Part shown: positions 1 through 11,939 of the stretch, piece after piece
How the letters are laid out: every line of letters starts with the position of its first letter
Position numbering within the stretch: the stretch's first letter is position 1
Assembly (NCBI GenBank): GCA_002205965.3
Contig: NADL03000691.1
Location: 558,001 to 622,000 of the forward strand
DNA from: Kappaphycus alvarezii
Taxonomy: Eukaryota; Rhodophyta; Florideophyceae; Gigartinales; Solieriaceae
Length of the DNA: 64,000 bases
Direction: 5' to 3'
Position numbers and translations under genes: made by a program
Notes under the pieces: model-generated
The model's database searches: none
What the model was told of the DNA's origin: nothing
Seen by the model: the letters and a program-made list of their open reading frames with translations, nothing else

Positions 1-950
1 GAGGGCTGCATCAGAAAATCCTCGGTAATAAGTCTTTCTCCATGTTTGTCGGCATAGTCTTCGTCGCTTCTCACATGCTGGCGTGCTCTCCGTCTATCCT
101 GCAAGGACATCCTCTGCACATTCTTTTCACAGACCTAACTTTTATCAGAGTAGTTCTAAGACACGTATGATACACTGGTACTATGCGTATCGTCAACTGA
201 TTACAAATTTCAGGTATTTTTCTTTACAGTTCAGAGCGATTTCATAAATACTAATATTACCGGTATGTGAGGTTACTGGAAGAGGTTTTTTATTTTAATA
301 GGTTTGTTTTGTTTTGATTTTTTTTCTTTTTCTCTTTTTCTCTTTTGTTTCTTTTTGTTTTCTTTCTGTTTTTTCTTTTTCTTAAAACTAATTTAATCCT
401 CGCCTGTTTCCCACCGATACTAATCGAAATGTCCTTCCTGCCCTCTAACGCAAACCTTAGTAGCCGTGGTGGTCTGGCTGCGTCCTTAGTGGTTCAATAG
501 GCATTCGACCATCCCCAAAAATACCAGGAAGGTTAAAATTCTAGCAGTCCCTGAAGTCATTGCCACTTGAACTTCAAGCTAACCTCCGAAAGTCCAATGA
601 GACATGAGAAACTTGCTGTTTAATGAGTATTACCCCCTTGAACTTCGGTATACACACCGTAAGTCGAAGGAGACAAGGGACGCCACTGCGTTGAGGAAAA
701 CAGATAGAACATGACAACCTGGTGGTTGTGGTAGGTAGTTTTTGGGATGTTTGGGTGCTGCTTGCTTCTCCCGGCCTGGACTGAAATTCTCCTCAACCCT
801 TTTTATATAGACAAGTTAGAAATATCAATATGCGCTGGATACTGTATTCCTAAAAACCTGGAATACAGATAGAATGTAGCCTAGACATTACCTTTTAGCC
901 AATATGTTGTGCTTGTCGCACTGTGTTGTTGCTCGAAAATCACTGTTTGT
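1..950. other. Gene-free sequence, copy A left end
   Basis: No convincing coding region is seen. The stretch holds a polypyrimidine tract (292-385) and is otherwise unremarkable. It is closely matched by 26830-27740, with a shorter pyrimidine tract there. Confidence 0.6.
292..385 (+). repeat. Polypyrimidine (T/C) tract
   Basis: Nearly uninterrupted T and C with occasional G, made of units such as TTTTCTTTTT. The matching tract in copy B (27117-27178) is about 30 bp shorter, as expected for a slippage-prone simple sequence. Confidence 0.85.
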
Positions 951-980
951 GGCCCAGAGCCATGCAATATACTTGTACAC

Positions 981-1166
981 AGCTCGCGTGATCCAAATTT
1001 GAGGCCATGTTTAATACTGTGCATGACTCTAAGGACCCAAATTAGTGGCCAATTACTGTACTGCATTCCATATAGCTCACACGATCCAAATTTAAGCCCA
1101 CGTACAGTACTGTACATGGATGCCAGGAGCCAAATTTGTGACCGATATTGCACGCACTGTGGGCAG
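981..1166 (+). repeat. Four degenerate tandem repeats of about 46 bp
   Basis: Four successive units start at about 981, 1026, 1074 and 1120. Each has a core like GATCCAAATTTGAGGCC followed by a TACTGTAC-type stretch. A partial fifth unit may precede them (951-980). The repeat keeps both strands open for about 90 codons, which explains reading frames here without implying a gene. It is conserved in copy B. Confidence 0.75.
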
Positions 1167-1192
1167 TACAATAAATACTATACAACTGAATA

Positions 1193-1232
1193 GATCTTTC
1201 AAATATTAGTAAAGAACCCCAAATTACCCCCA
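1193..1232 (-). repeat. Dispersed motif M1 (instance)
   Basis: Read on the minus strand: a G-run, AATTTGGGG, CTTTACTAATA, then TTGAAAGAT. This is one of at least a dozen dispersed instances with that order of blocks. The copy B counterpart is at 27988-28026. Confidence 0.5.
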
Positions 1233-1239
1233 TACTGCA

Positions 1240-2170
1240 CATTTTCTCCAAGACACCATTTGTCATGGGAGTTGCTGCTTTCATTTCAAACGCGAAGGAA
1301 GTGCCATCTAGAAAACGTCTTTGGCCGTCACAGAGGTCGCGAAATATAGGGCCAGTCCCTCAATGGAACAATGTTTGGAGGTTCGACACATTTTTCCGTA
1401 GCGATATTTGCCGTTTGCAGTACCCTCCAATGCAGCTTGTCTCCTTGCTCGCCTCCTATTGGCATTATAGTAATGATCTCTATATTGTTAGTTTTCTATA
1501 GCGATAAATTATACACTGACTTGACAGCCATTCTGCGGTTTCTAGTCAACATATGAATTATAGTAAGCGATGCAAAATTTTCAGTATCCGATCTTTCTCC
1601 GAAGAGGGGGGGGAGAAATTAAGGTGCTTAGTTGACTTCTATTTTCCGAAGACCTGAGAGGACAGCCCTGTGTAATGGAAAGTCTGAAAATGAGGCCGAG
1701 TCATGAGGTAATACCTCACAGCGCTGATGTCAGGCCATCTGTTAAGCATGCCGCATTGGGCGAAATTATCGCCGCAGCGTTTCTTTACATAAAGACTTTT
1801 GTTGAGTTCGCAAGACGATCAGATGATCCCCACATCGGTTACCAATCCTCATAGCGCAGTTTCTGGGAATTTTTTAATGGGCGCAGTGAGTTAGCGAGTA
1901 GTTATAGGTTGTACTTAAGGTCAGAAGTTTAGAATAGCGAGTAAATTATGGGTAGCCAAGGCCACATATTCATCCACCCAGCAAAGTCCTTCACCGTATC
2001 CAGTTTCCATTGAGGACAGATTGAACCCGTACTTTTCTAAGACTAAAACACCAAAATGTTTCCCTCTTACAAGATACAGGTAGAACATTGTGTAATTTGT
2101 TTATGAAAAGTAGGATAATTTACCGAAGAGGAGAAATGTGGGTGATTTAATATTTGAAAAAGCGACATAG
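1240..2170. other. Gene-free sequence between tandem repeat and copia element, copy A
   Basis: No supportable gene. It contains two instances of dispersed motif M1 (2033-2070 on the minus strand and 2125-2160 on the plus strand), just outside the copia remnant. The copy B counterpart is 28035-28950. Confidence 0.55.
2125..2160 (+). repeat. Dispersed motif M1 (instance)
   Basis: Plus-strand instance with GAGAAATGTGGGTGATTTAA followed by TATTTGAAA. It is nearly the same as the instance at 58488-58536. Confidence 0.5.
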
Positions 2171-2177
2171 TGATATG

Positions 2178-2272
2178 CATTAAATTAAAAATTCCAACGT
2201 CTCAAATCAAATCAACATATTCAACTCCCTCCATTCCGAGTGATGTATCATCAAACACTTAACGCCCCTTCT
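2178..2272 (-). repeat. Direct repeat flanking the copia remnant, left member
   Basis: About 95 bp similar to 6953-7055, sharing GATATGCA, a CAAATC-rich centre, AACTCCC and ATTCCGAG plus an ACTTAACGC end. Two copies in the same orientation on either side of a copia body suggest LTR remnants, but homology does not extend further and no terminal TG/CA or target duplication could be fixed. Confidence 0.4.
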
Positions 2273-2509
2273 TTCATCACGAGAAAGGGAAACTTAAGTT
2301 CCCAGAATCCCAACATCTTCAGGGCGCTTCTCAAAATCCACAAGAGGAGGGATCTTTGTCAAAATTTACGCATTCACCTATGCAGTCCTGCATTGAACAG
2401 GTCTGATATTGCCAAATTTGACCTGTTCTTTTACAAAGGTCATCCAGATCGATATGTACTTGGCATGGTTCACGCCTTCAGTGCCCACACCAATGCGCCT
2501 TGATTGTCC

Positions 2510-2745
2510 TCTTTAAACATGGTCGGTGATGTTTGCTCACAGTCCAACTGCACCAACAAGTCACAAAGCCAAATTACCAACTTCACTCCCTCATTCATAC
2601 TCGACATACTCAACTTCCGTTGTAGAAAGGACGACAGCCCCTTGTTTCAATGATATACAACAGATAGCAGTAGTTTCTAGCTTTACAAGAACACCAATAT
2701 TAGAGCGGCGATCGCTCCTGTCACCAGCCGAATCAGCATAAAAAA
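2510..2745 (-). pseudogene. Copia RNase H remnant, copy A
   Basis: The minus-strand translation gives a YADS start, GDR-DRRSNIG, an ISLKQGAVVLSTTE motif and EYVEYE. This matches the copia RNase H pattern in which an Asp-Trp-type start is followed by DRRS-GY, SKKQ and ALSTTEAEY. The metal-binding Asp at the start and the Glu of the TTE block are visible. Downstream the frame breaks. In a working element this domain would degrade the RNA strand during reverse transcription. It lies 3' of the reverse transcriptase remnant. No intact reading frame remains, so it is inactive as written. Confidence 0.75.
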
Positions 2746-3099
2746 ATGCTTTGAAAACCTATTCACTCCTCTCGAGAAGGAGCAAACTCTGTAGTGCCAC
2801 GAAGGTACCTCACCCTTTTCAGTGCTTTCCAATGGGTTATTGGCCGGGTTATTGAGATTCTGCAAGGTAATGAAACATCTGCACTGATGTCGAGCCTCGT
2901 GCGTGTCAAGATAAAAAACAAGAACCCAAGCAAATCCTATTAGTTGTTGCGATCAACAGTTTCACTTTGCTCCTCAAACTATTTGTAGCACCTTGAAACG
3001 TGATTAGGGCCACTATTTTGCATTTAGAAATTCCAAATCGCTCCATGATTTGCAATATGTAGCGTTGCTGTGACATCCATGCACCTTTTTTTTGTCTAA

Positions 3100-3800
3100 A
3101 TCAAGTGTCACTCCGAGAAACGAGCCAACCTTTCAAAGGTCTTTGACATCAAAATATGCCGAAAGGTCTTCCTGTACATCAAATAAACCTTTACCGTTTA
3201 CCCCATCACAATAATATCGTCAACATACAATAGAACCCGAATCCCATCTCGATGACACACACAATTGTCAGCTAGCAAGGCATGAAACCTAATACTGTCC
3301 ATCACTGTTCCCCATTTATCGTGCTACAGGCATCCCGCCTGATTGAAGCCATGCTGGCTTCGGTCATAATTCATAACTTTGCCATCCTCTCAAATCTGCA
3401 GTCCCTTGGGGCTAGTCACATAATCATCCCTATCAATCTCTCCATTCAAAATGGCTCTTCGCACATCCATTTGCTGTATGCAGTACCCCTTCTGAACTGC
3501 GAAACCAAGAAAAGTGCAAACGATATTGAAGTTTACCACGGGCGGAAACTTCTGATGCAAATTTCTTTGCCGTAAAACTTTGCGACAAGCCTTGACTTGT
3601 GCCTGGCAACTTTCCCTTTACCATTGCATTTGTGTGAGGATACCAAATGAGTTGCTACCGTTTTAATGTCGCGAGGCATTTCCATATCTGTCCATATGCC
3701 ATACTTATTCAATGAATCCAGATCTTTTTTTGATAGCTTCTTTCTTCTCAGCGGCATATGGCTGCGAGAGAGCGTCACTTATTGATGTCGGCTAAGGATT
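3100..3800 (-). pseudogene. Copia reverse transcriptase remnant, copy A
   Basis: From about 3780 downward the minus strand shows KKDLDSLNKYGIW, then KSRLVAK, a QMDV-type block and finally LLYVDDIIVMG near 3236-3205, the YVDD catalytic box of copia reverse transcriptases. The order fits the family: a W-containing N-terminal block, KARLVAKG, the QMDVKTAFLNG region, then YVDD. A frame change splits the KSRLVAK and QMDV parts in this copy, and a stop follows the YVDD block. Copy B retains a longer open part (30158-30490). The catalytic aspartates survive although the frame does not. Confidence 0.8.
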
Positions 3801-4263
3801 GAATGCCTTAGCCTCTTTGAGTGCACATGAGTGATTACCCTGACCAGGCGTGTGGAACAATGTCCATTTTCGATCCCTTCCAGGGCATCTATACCCTTCC
3901 TCATCGCCTGGCTACTCTTCGACGTCATCATGGTTTGGTTGCTACTCTGGCCCCTAGACTGGGATATAATTAAGCAAACCCTTGCCTACCACGGGATTCA
4001 CACCAGAATTTACACAAATTCTCCCTGCATCAACCCTCTCTGATTTAATGTAGACTGCTTGCAGAATTGGAGCTGTGGATGAGCTTCTTGGGACCAGTAC
4101 AACCGGGACACCAGATTCTCCTTGTCCTCTTCATCATTAGTCAGGACAAAACCATCGTCGCTGCCGTTGAAGCTCAGCGCCTGGTGCTTGGAATGATACT
4201 TATTCTCAATGTAATTGAAATCTCTTGAAATAATTGCCTTCCTCCTCCACGGTATCCAGAGCT

Positions 4264-5060
4264 TTATTGGCTATTCGCTGCACTACCAATATCCATTCCG
4301 TCCTTTGACTTCGCATCAAACTTCTTGCGAAGGTCTTTAGGAATTTGATGCCACGACAGACATCCAAAAACACGCAAGCCTGACAAACTGCGCGTCCTTG
4401 CAGTCATCAATTCATATGATGATACTGCATGGTCTCTCAGGCAGAAGAAGTAATTCCTTATATGTGCCGCATGAACAACTGCTTCTGCCCAAAACAGGCG
4501 GGGCAAACCTGCATGCTCCATAACCGCACGAACATTCTCCACGAGAGTTCTGTTTGAACGATCCGCTATGCCGTTCAAATGTGGGAAGCATGGCGGCGAA
4601 ACAAAAAAAACAATGCCATGTTTTGACAGGTAGGTTTGAAGAGCCACGCATTCTCCCCCACTTTCACTGCGTAACCTCTTGAAACTGCAATTGAATTGGC
4701 GTTCCAGCCAAGCTTGATAGATCAAAAATTTTCCGTACACTTCAGACTTCAGCTTAATGGCTACAAGAACAGTGTACCCTGAGTACTCGTTAGAAAAGTG
4801 GTAAAATAATGAACCCGCAAATGAAGGCACTGAAATCGGTCCGCAAACGGCTAGGTGCACAAGTGCACACTTAGCCTCAGCCCGATTGTTGTTGCGGTGG
4901 AGACACTGCTTGGTTTTCTTTACCCCCTTACATCACACGTCTAAGTCAGAACTACCGTTCCTAATCCTCAGCTCCAGCCCTGGGGAAACCTTTTCCTTGC
5001 GCAAAAGTCTTTCTGCTTTCATAATTGGCATGACCAAGGCTCTCATGCTAGAGCTTACGT
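4264..5060 (-). pseudogene. Copia integrase (GAG-pre-integrase plus core) remnant, copy A
   Basis: The longest open stretch of the element lies at 4264-4860, about 198 codons. It begins just upstream of an AVCGPI block and includes RSESGGEC, NRTLVENVRAV, AGLPRLFWAEAV and LRVFGC, which are core-domain landmarks of copia integrases. Upstream (about 4985-5060) a LGHANYESRKTFA stretch matches the GAG-pre-integrase histidine region, with the usual Trp replaced by a stop. The first catalytic Asp position reads Ala (LAVCGP) and the second reads Glu (RSESGG for RSDNGG), while the Glu of NRTLVE is kept. The triad is therefore damaged even where the frame is open. Confidence 0.85.
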
Positions 5061-5429
5061 CTTACGCTAGGTATCTGTTTTCTATTGCTTTCATTAGTGT
5101 GAGAATTTCTGCCCTGAAAACCACTCGAGTAAACTTTATTTGTACGACTGATGGCAGCTCTAGATCTCGGATACAATGCCCTTCTATTAACTTAGAAATT
5201 TACTCTGTCCACTTTTTCTTGGAATATGAGTGTTTCATCAAGCATTACACTACATCTATCGCGGTTGAAATTGATGTGATAGCCAATTTCGCAAGCTTTG
5301 AGTAAAAAGAAAATTACACAGAAACTAAGGGACAGACAAAACGTCCCTCAGCATTATCTTTCGCTCTTACACATTTACTGTATAATCTAAGTATGTTCGC
5401 AGATAAAGGGCCCCTCGATGCGCGGCAAA

Positions 5430-5770
5430 TACTCTTTTGCCATCATCCAGCATCACTTATCTGAGACAAATGTTCTCCATGTCTTACAACGAAAATCCCC
5501 ACCGCACCATACAGTCAGAAGCCCCACTGTCATGGAGAAATTCATTTCTCGGGCGATCCTTCTCATCAATCGAAGAGGCACATGCGGCTTGCTTCTCATA
5601 CTCCATTTTAACACGCTCAACACGACGAGTAGCTATGAGAGTTGCTGTATTTGAACATCTTCCGAATTGCGTTCTCTTTTATTTTCGAAGGACACTGTCT
5701 TCTGCGAATTTTTCTTCCTGTCAAAACTGTTTGCACTTAGATGTCCAATCTTGCCACACATGTATCAGCG
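5430..5770 (-). pseudogene. Copia zinc knuckle and protease remnant, copy A
   Basis: Reading the minus strand, a degenerate knuckle (MCGKIGHLSANS) near 5758-5722 keeps the middle Cys and His but has lost its last Cys. About 200 bp downstream an FLHDSGASDCMV motif (near 5545-5515) is the copia aspartic protease active site (DSGA). Between them the frame breaks. The protease would cleave the Gag-Pol polyprotein, and the knuckle would bind element RNA. In copy B the protease motif is kept in a 71-codon open stretch (32270-32485), while the knuckle is more damaged. Confidence 0.7.
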
Positions 5771-5899
5771 GCGCTTCTCGACCTTTGAAGGTAATAACTC
5801 CTTTTCCGAAAGCCTCACTTGCTTCCAGAACCAATCTCTACTAGAGCGTGGCCATTGTCACCCTGTGAAGACGTAGAGCTTCCTGCACGTAGTAACAGA

Positions 5900-6639
5900 T
5901 TTTCATACTCCTGTAAAAGAGTAACAATTGCTGTCTACCAGCCCAACTTTGTCTTAATCGTCTAGAGCTATGCGATGTTGGCCCTAAATGGCGAATGATT
6001 CTTGTCTACGAAGGAAACAAGCAGGGTTGCTACTTGTAGCTGATCTACCTTGCTCTAAATCTCGGCTAGGCAGTTGAATGCATCTTCAAAGGCTTCTTTG
6101 TATTCCTGAACAGGCTTTCCACTATAGTTTATGCCTGATAACTTCGCTTGGAACTGAACTTTCGTCGCTGTATTCAAAACAGAGTAGTTTGTATTCAAAT
6201 ACAACCACATCTTGTGGGAATTAGCGTTGAAACACAGGAGAGAACGAAGGGGGAGTTCACCGAGCCCTTAAATCCATACTGCGCGGGCAGTCGCAATCTT
6301 TTTCTTCAAAGCTGCAGTCATATTTTCAGTGACCAAATCGTATTCTACAACATCTAGAACTTTCTTGGTCTCCAACGCGGCTTCAGTTCGTGTCGCCAAA
6401 AGATGATAATCCTCCCTGGTTTCCCACAAAAAGTTAGTATCTTTTTACTGTCCTCAATGTAAACACAAGACAAGTAAGTCGAGCAGACAATTGGCAACAG
6501 TGGCGGAAAAAAAATAACCAATGCGAAACCAAAAAAGAAACGGGAGAATTGAAAAATGCAGCAATGAGCGAGATTTGGTCCCATAATCCATAGGATGAAC
6601 GCGTGGGGTGGAGTCTATGACGAGTTTTACGCTGCTCAA
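5900..6639 (-). pseudogene. Copia gag remnant, copy A
   Basis: A minus-strand ATG at 6637-6639 opens with MSSVKLVIDSTPRVHPMDYG, and a second gag block near 6170-5990 matches the AKLSGINYSG and YKEAF...LAEI blocks seen better in copy B (32757-32966). The family pattern is a capsid-like Gag with a YSGQPVQEYKEAF-type helix region. Several frame changes interrupt it. The start is chosen because it is the first ATG before the Gag blocks and is shared with copy B at 33428. Confidence 0.55.
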
Positions 6640-6952
6640 GTTGGAGTAGTACCTTTACTATCCAACTCGATCATGTACGTTTTTACATGACAGCCCTGCA
6701 TACCTACTGAGAACCCGAACTCTCACGAAAACTAACGAAAACCAGCAAGGGTAGGAGGTCATCTCTTAGCCACAAGTAAACTGACCAAACTGATTATCCG
6801 TAGAACCAAACCACACAATAGTAGACTATCCAATTCCCTGATGATAAGGTCCGTACAAAATACAATTTCTCGCAGTGCGTGGTTATGCACTTGAATCGAC
6901 GGTGGTGCAACCAGAACTAAAGCCGATAAACGGGAAATCGTGTCCCATAAAT

Positions 6953-7055
6953 ATTGATATGCAATAAATCAAAAAAACGCAAATAACGAAAATCAAATCG
7001 ATAACATCAACTCCCGCAATTCCGAGGGATGTACTATCAAATACTTAACGCGTTT
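6953..7055 (-). repeat. Direct repeat flanking the copia remnant, right member
   Basis: Partner of 2178-2272 in the same orientation. It is a possible 5' LTR end for a minus-strand element. Counterparts in copy B are near 28960-29055 and 33742-33840. Confidence 0.4.
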
Positions 7056-10000
7056 CTCTCATATAATTAGTAATGTTAAAAGTATTAGTGACAGATAGCG
7101 CGAAAAGTCCAAGTTTAGTGGAAATCTCTGATTGCGAATAGCTGCTGGCAAACTCTTACAGAACAAGCTATAGTCTGATTTCTCTGTCCGAAAAGTTACA
7201 AAAAGAAATATTGCCCAAATAATGTACATTCTCAGGAACGTGCCATGTCTTTCCGAAATATCCTGCCTATGCGGTTCTCCTAAGAACTATTACGTGAACA
7301 AGTATGGTCAAGTCAAATGTATGGCCGAAATCATGATAAAACCTTTAACCCTAGCTCTTGCATCAGCGAATACAACTCGCAACAATTGGATAGTAACTGA
7401 GAGCTGATAAGGCACTTTCATCAAATCATCCAACTACTAGCTATTTTGGAAGATACATCTGATTTGTCTATCTCAAAATATTGAATGCTGGTTTCCGCTA
7501 GATATTCAATAGGTATTAAGCAGGAAGAAACTTTCTCCTCAAAATTTTATTTTCACTTTGCTCTTTTCTGTTATGAATCCTGCTCCCTCTACGCTTCGTT
7601 ACGCATATGAACCCTGAATTAGTTCAAAACCCGGTATTCTAATCAATAAAATCCGAAACACAAGTAATGCGTGCTTAGCTTTTTCAACGGAATTAGAGAA
7701 ATGGTTTATATGTTAGATGTGATTATCCCCACTGAATAGAGAATTGCAATTAATCTGAAGCCCACTTTTACATTCTCTCAATTCTTGCGAATCCCGAAGG
7801 AATTTTGAATCATTCTGGGCTATCATATTCAGTTTCTGACACTCCAAAAACTTAAAGTACCATAAAATAATTACTAATATACAAGAAACTGGGAAATGAA
7901 TAAGTAAAAGACAGAAAGTAGAAAGTAATGATATAATAATAGCTTTAACTAGGAAAACTTTTGTACTATTTAAATAAGGAGAAGCTATTTTACATTGGAA
8001 ATGTTCTCGTGAAGAATTTTGATGTATTTTATTGCCAGTAACCGGCAAGGAAGGGTTAATTCTGGCAGCAATGAAACACTCTATTATTTGAAAAAAAAGG
8101 TTTAATTTTGAGTCTGTAATGAGCCGCTCTTTACTAAAAACACATTTTATTAATACATCACTGCCTCGACCCGTCGATGTAGTCACAGGGTCACGGAGGC
8201 ACAGACCCGATTCTTTTCTTTCATTTCTCTTCTCTCCAAAATATTTTCCGATCCTTCCTACTAGAATTGTGAGACGAATAATTAAAGTACTCCATTATTT
8301 CCATAATAGATCACAGTGTTCCATTTCAATAATAGTTCAACACATAAACAAGCGGCAAAGGTATTTTTCATTAGTTAATGAAGAAATAGTTCTTCATTAT
8401 AACCACGAAAATTAGCGCGATTAAAAGATATACAAGTGAAAATGTCTGGTAAGTTGCCCTAAAATTCATGTTTTCTTAGGTAAACATCTACACAGCTCCT
8501 CAGGCAGAGCCCGACAAACTAACAGGTTCTTTAAACATCTTACAATAAGATATATTATTTGTTAAGCAGTATTTTTTGGATTTTTCCGCCAATATTAGTT
8601 ATTTGGAGTGATCGAAGGCGTCACAAACAACCAAGTACAGCAATTAGGGTAGCACTTGCAATTCAAAATTTTTAATAGCTTAGTGACATATACGAATTTC
8701 TTGTATTTGTTAGTTGTGATATGATTTGCTTGTTTCGACTTATTCCACGCTAGAGATAAGAACAATAAGCTAAAGAATTGTGGTTCATGAACTAAAGAGA
8801 CCTTTATTTTATAAAAAATGGTTGCGTCGAAATTACTAAACTCAATCACTATGACGATGAGTGGATACCAGTGGCATACGTTGTTTCATTTCCAGCTGTA
8901 AAAGCTAATCAGAAATACATGCAGAACTATTTATATCCCTGAAAACTAAATAGAGTGGAAAATTATTTCTTTTGAAAAGTATTGAAAATATATAATCGCA
9001 AATAGGGAGCGCTTTTTTCCAGAAATAAGTGTATTTATCGGGTTCTAGATTGAGAAACATTTTTAATATTCTTCCTCTTGGTAATACTTGAATACAACTT
9101 CGCATATCTGGAACTTTTTATGATTTCAAAATCTAATAAATAACAGAATACCAAAAAAACCTAAAATGGTTTGATTTCGGGTAGTACGCTTTTAAAATAA
9201 GTTGGCGGTTTTTCTACAGAAGAGTCTATTCAAATATTTTTCTCCGAAATGGATAGTGTTATCCTAAAATTGATATACTGCTTATGCATATATTGAAATT
9301 GGTGGAAAATTGCACATCGTGCTTTATTGTGGTATTTGATCATTCTGTAAGTCAAAACTCTAACCAAACCGAATCTTTGTTTTACAAGAGAAGGATTTAT
9401 TGATATGAACCGAACGATTTTATCGAAGAAAACTGAATTAACAACATCAAGGTCAATGTTTTGCCCGTACTAAGCATTGCCAAGTTGCACAAGTAAATTC
9501 TAATTGAAACGTTCTCCATAACTTCAGTCACTGCATCCATGTCTAACTAACTTCATTGCTTACTCAGGTGTTTTTCAAGGGGTTGCTGTTGAAAAAGAAC
9601 TTTTTTTTTGAAAATTATTTCTGAATAAATTGCTCCAGTACTGTCAAAAAAATTCTTGATACCATTCAAAATCCATACTCAGTCACCTAAAAGATTTACC
9701 CTTTCAATTTTTTTATGGTGTAAGAAGAGGTATAAGGGCCTATTAGCTGGGACCCTACCTGCTTCTGGGTGTCGGAAGGAATGTTCTCAATTCAAAACAA
9801 ACATTTTGGCAACAAAACAGAGTCGACAACTTCATTCGGAAGAGTTGTTTCTGGGGAAATAATTATCCTGTAAATGAACGAATAATACTGGTAGAAAATG
9901 TTAGAACTTGTTAAAGCGAAGATATTAATCTTTTTTAGTTCCTAAACCTTTGTAATGATATCATTTTCCCTATTTCATAATACAAATAATGATAATGACA

Positions 10001-11939
10001 TCAGTATCTGGTTCTGTAACAAAGTGAACCTAAACAACTATGTTGACATTTAATAAAGCAAGTCTACGTATCGAATTGAATCAAATAATAATGGCTCATT
10101 GAAATGAAACCTTTTCCTATGACAAAAAAATTCACAAGGAAAGCAGGTTTTTGCAATAATCTCCATTTCAATACAAGATTCAGACTGCCCTTGTGTAGTT
10201 ATGGTATTTTGTTAAAGCCGACCTAATTCATTCTCAAGCAGTCACCTCCTAAAGAAATGGGTACCAGAGATATGCCAAAAATCCAAAATGTAATTGATCG
10301 TGTCAAGTTTCTTCCACTTGAATCAAGATTTTATAGCCCATGTATCAGCGAATGGCTCTCTGTTCCCTCAATTTTTGATGTAAAGTGCAATATTTGTTAG
10401 CAAAAAGTAAACTTGGTATCTTATTTTTCTATTACATATAATTGTGTGACCAGAAGTGGTTTAACCTCTATTTTATAGAGCAAATAATTGAACACAGTTT
10501 CAAAGAGGGTATTGTTTCCGGTGCTGAGCTTCTATAACATTAAATATCCATGTAAGTCCTTAACAATCCTTACTTACCTACAAAGCTAGAATATTTAATA
10601 TCTCACTCTAAATAAATGATGACAAAACTAAGAATTTACCTTTCGAAAAAATAGGAGAAAAAAAATATATGTGACATTTTTTTAAATTATCAAATTTTAG
10701 TTGCAGTTACAATATGCTCGGAAAGCCAAACCTACCAAAGGTGCCAAATCTTTGGAATCCAGATTATCCATGTCTCGATCCTAAATCCAGTAGGATTTAT
10801 TGCTCTCTTTATTTGGTTTCAAATATATGTGTGAAAAAGTTTATTTTTTATCTCTAGCTTTTGTGAAACTTACTCTGATTTTATCCTTCTAATCTTCAAA
10901 ATTAAACATTACAAAGGTAAATCTTTAAATATTAAGCGCATTATTCCCAACTATTTTTTTCTTCTTAAATTGGAAATATTTTCCCATTTTCACCATATTT
11001 TGAGGAAATAAAGAATACTCAACATCTCTTAGTAAAGATGGTCTCCTTTTCTCGGTACAAATTATTTAATTGATCTCCTTTTCGTAATGACAGTTCACTG
11101 AGAATAATTTTGGTATTGAATAACCTTAAATCTCATCATTTCAAAATCAGCAATGCTCTGTTGAGTCATATAGAAGGTCTTGATTTGGTTCATCCCTTTA
11201 AAATTTATTTAGATTGTTCTAACATGTGAAATTTTCTCCTTGTCTTTTCTTCATTAGATAAACTATAAGTTCTTACACGTTAATCAACATACATACTTTT
11301 CTGTGCTCTCTTCGTCTCTGTTTGGTTTCATTGGACCAAATTTGGAATTTTCTATCCAATTTCGTCGGAATTGATACATTTCTTCACAAAAAATGTCTTC
11401 TTGAAATGTCTAGTGTATACCTTGAGATTTGGCTGTTGGTTTTAACATCCTCACCAAGTTAATCTTTTCGGAACAAGCACTTCGTTGGTTCACAGAAAAT
11501 TTTCATGTTCATTTTGAATTTGTGAGGGCAATTCTAGAGCCCAGCTGTTTTTGCTGTAGAATGAGGTAGAATGATTTTCGATGTTTCATAAATAGGTTCT
11601 GCTGTGCTGGAAACTACTTAGCAGCAAACATTTCCCTATAGAAATAGGATACGATGGATTCTGACAATCATTTTGCTCTCATAAAATTTAAAAATACATT
11701 TCGTTCTCGTAAGGCCACGTAAGGCCCAATATGTTCCTTAGTTGGCCTGATACCAGTTTAAAATGTGTTTGACTAAGTTTGTTTCCAATACAAAGTAAAT
11801 CACTGTTCTAAATTTGTAATTAGTAAAGCACTAAAAATTTTGCACCCGTCTATTTACTATAGAAAAAGACTATTGGTTGCTGTGTGACGAATACAGTACC
11901 ACTGTATTCCAGTTTTATTCACGTTTTTACTGTGCATAA
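7056..11939. other. AT-rich gene-free block, copy A
   Basis: Almost 5 kb of AT-rich sequence with stops in all frames and no recognisable domain. The longest open stretch is on the minus strand at 7713-8186. Alignment to 33841-39975 is continuous but with many small differences and one large replacement (10938-11263 here against 37754-39303 in copy B). Confidence 0.65.
7713..8186 (-). other. Unconfirmed open stretch with a hydrophobic segment, copy A
   Basis: 157 codons open on the minus strand, with a hydrophobic run around residues 75-112 that could be a membrane segment (VFLVKAIIISLL, FCLLLIHFPVSC). I recognise no family. In copy B the same region keeps only about 111 codons (34597-34932), the frame ends differently after the hydrophobic run, and substitutions are not concentrated at third positions. 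It is probably chance openness in AT-rich DNA. Confidence 0.15.

Larger units (their letters stand above)
2240..6639 (-). mobile_element. Ty1/copia-type retrotransposon remnant, copy A
   Basis: A minus-strand element in copia order: gag, protease, integrase, reverse transcriptase, RNase H, running from about 6639 down to about 2500. All domains can be recognised, but every one has stops or frame changes, and two integrase catalytic positions are substituted. Integrase before reverse transcriptase separates it from the gypsy elements. Copy B carries the same insertion at the same place (29027-33428), so insertion came before the segmental duplication. Flanking LTRs are not clearly preserved. 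Confidence 0.85.

Noticed and set aside
881..1284. Overlapping open stretches of 80-96 codons on both strands
   Set aside because: They are a by-product of the 46-bp tandem repeat, contain no recognisable domain and change freely between copies.
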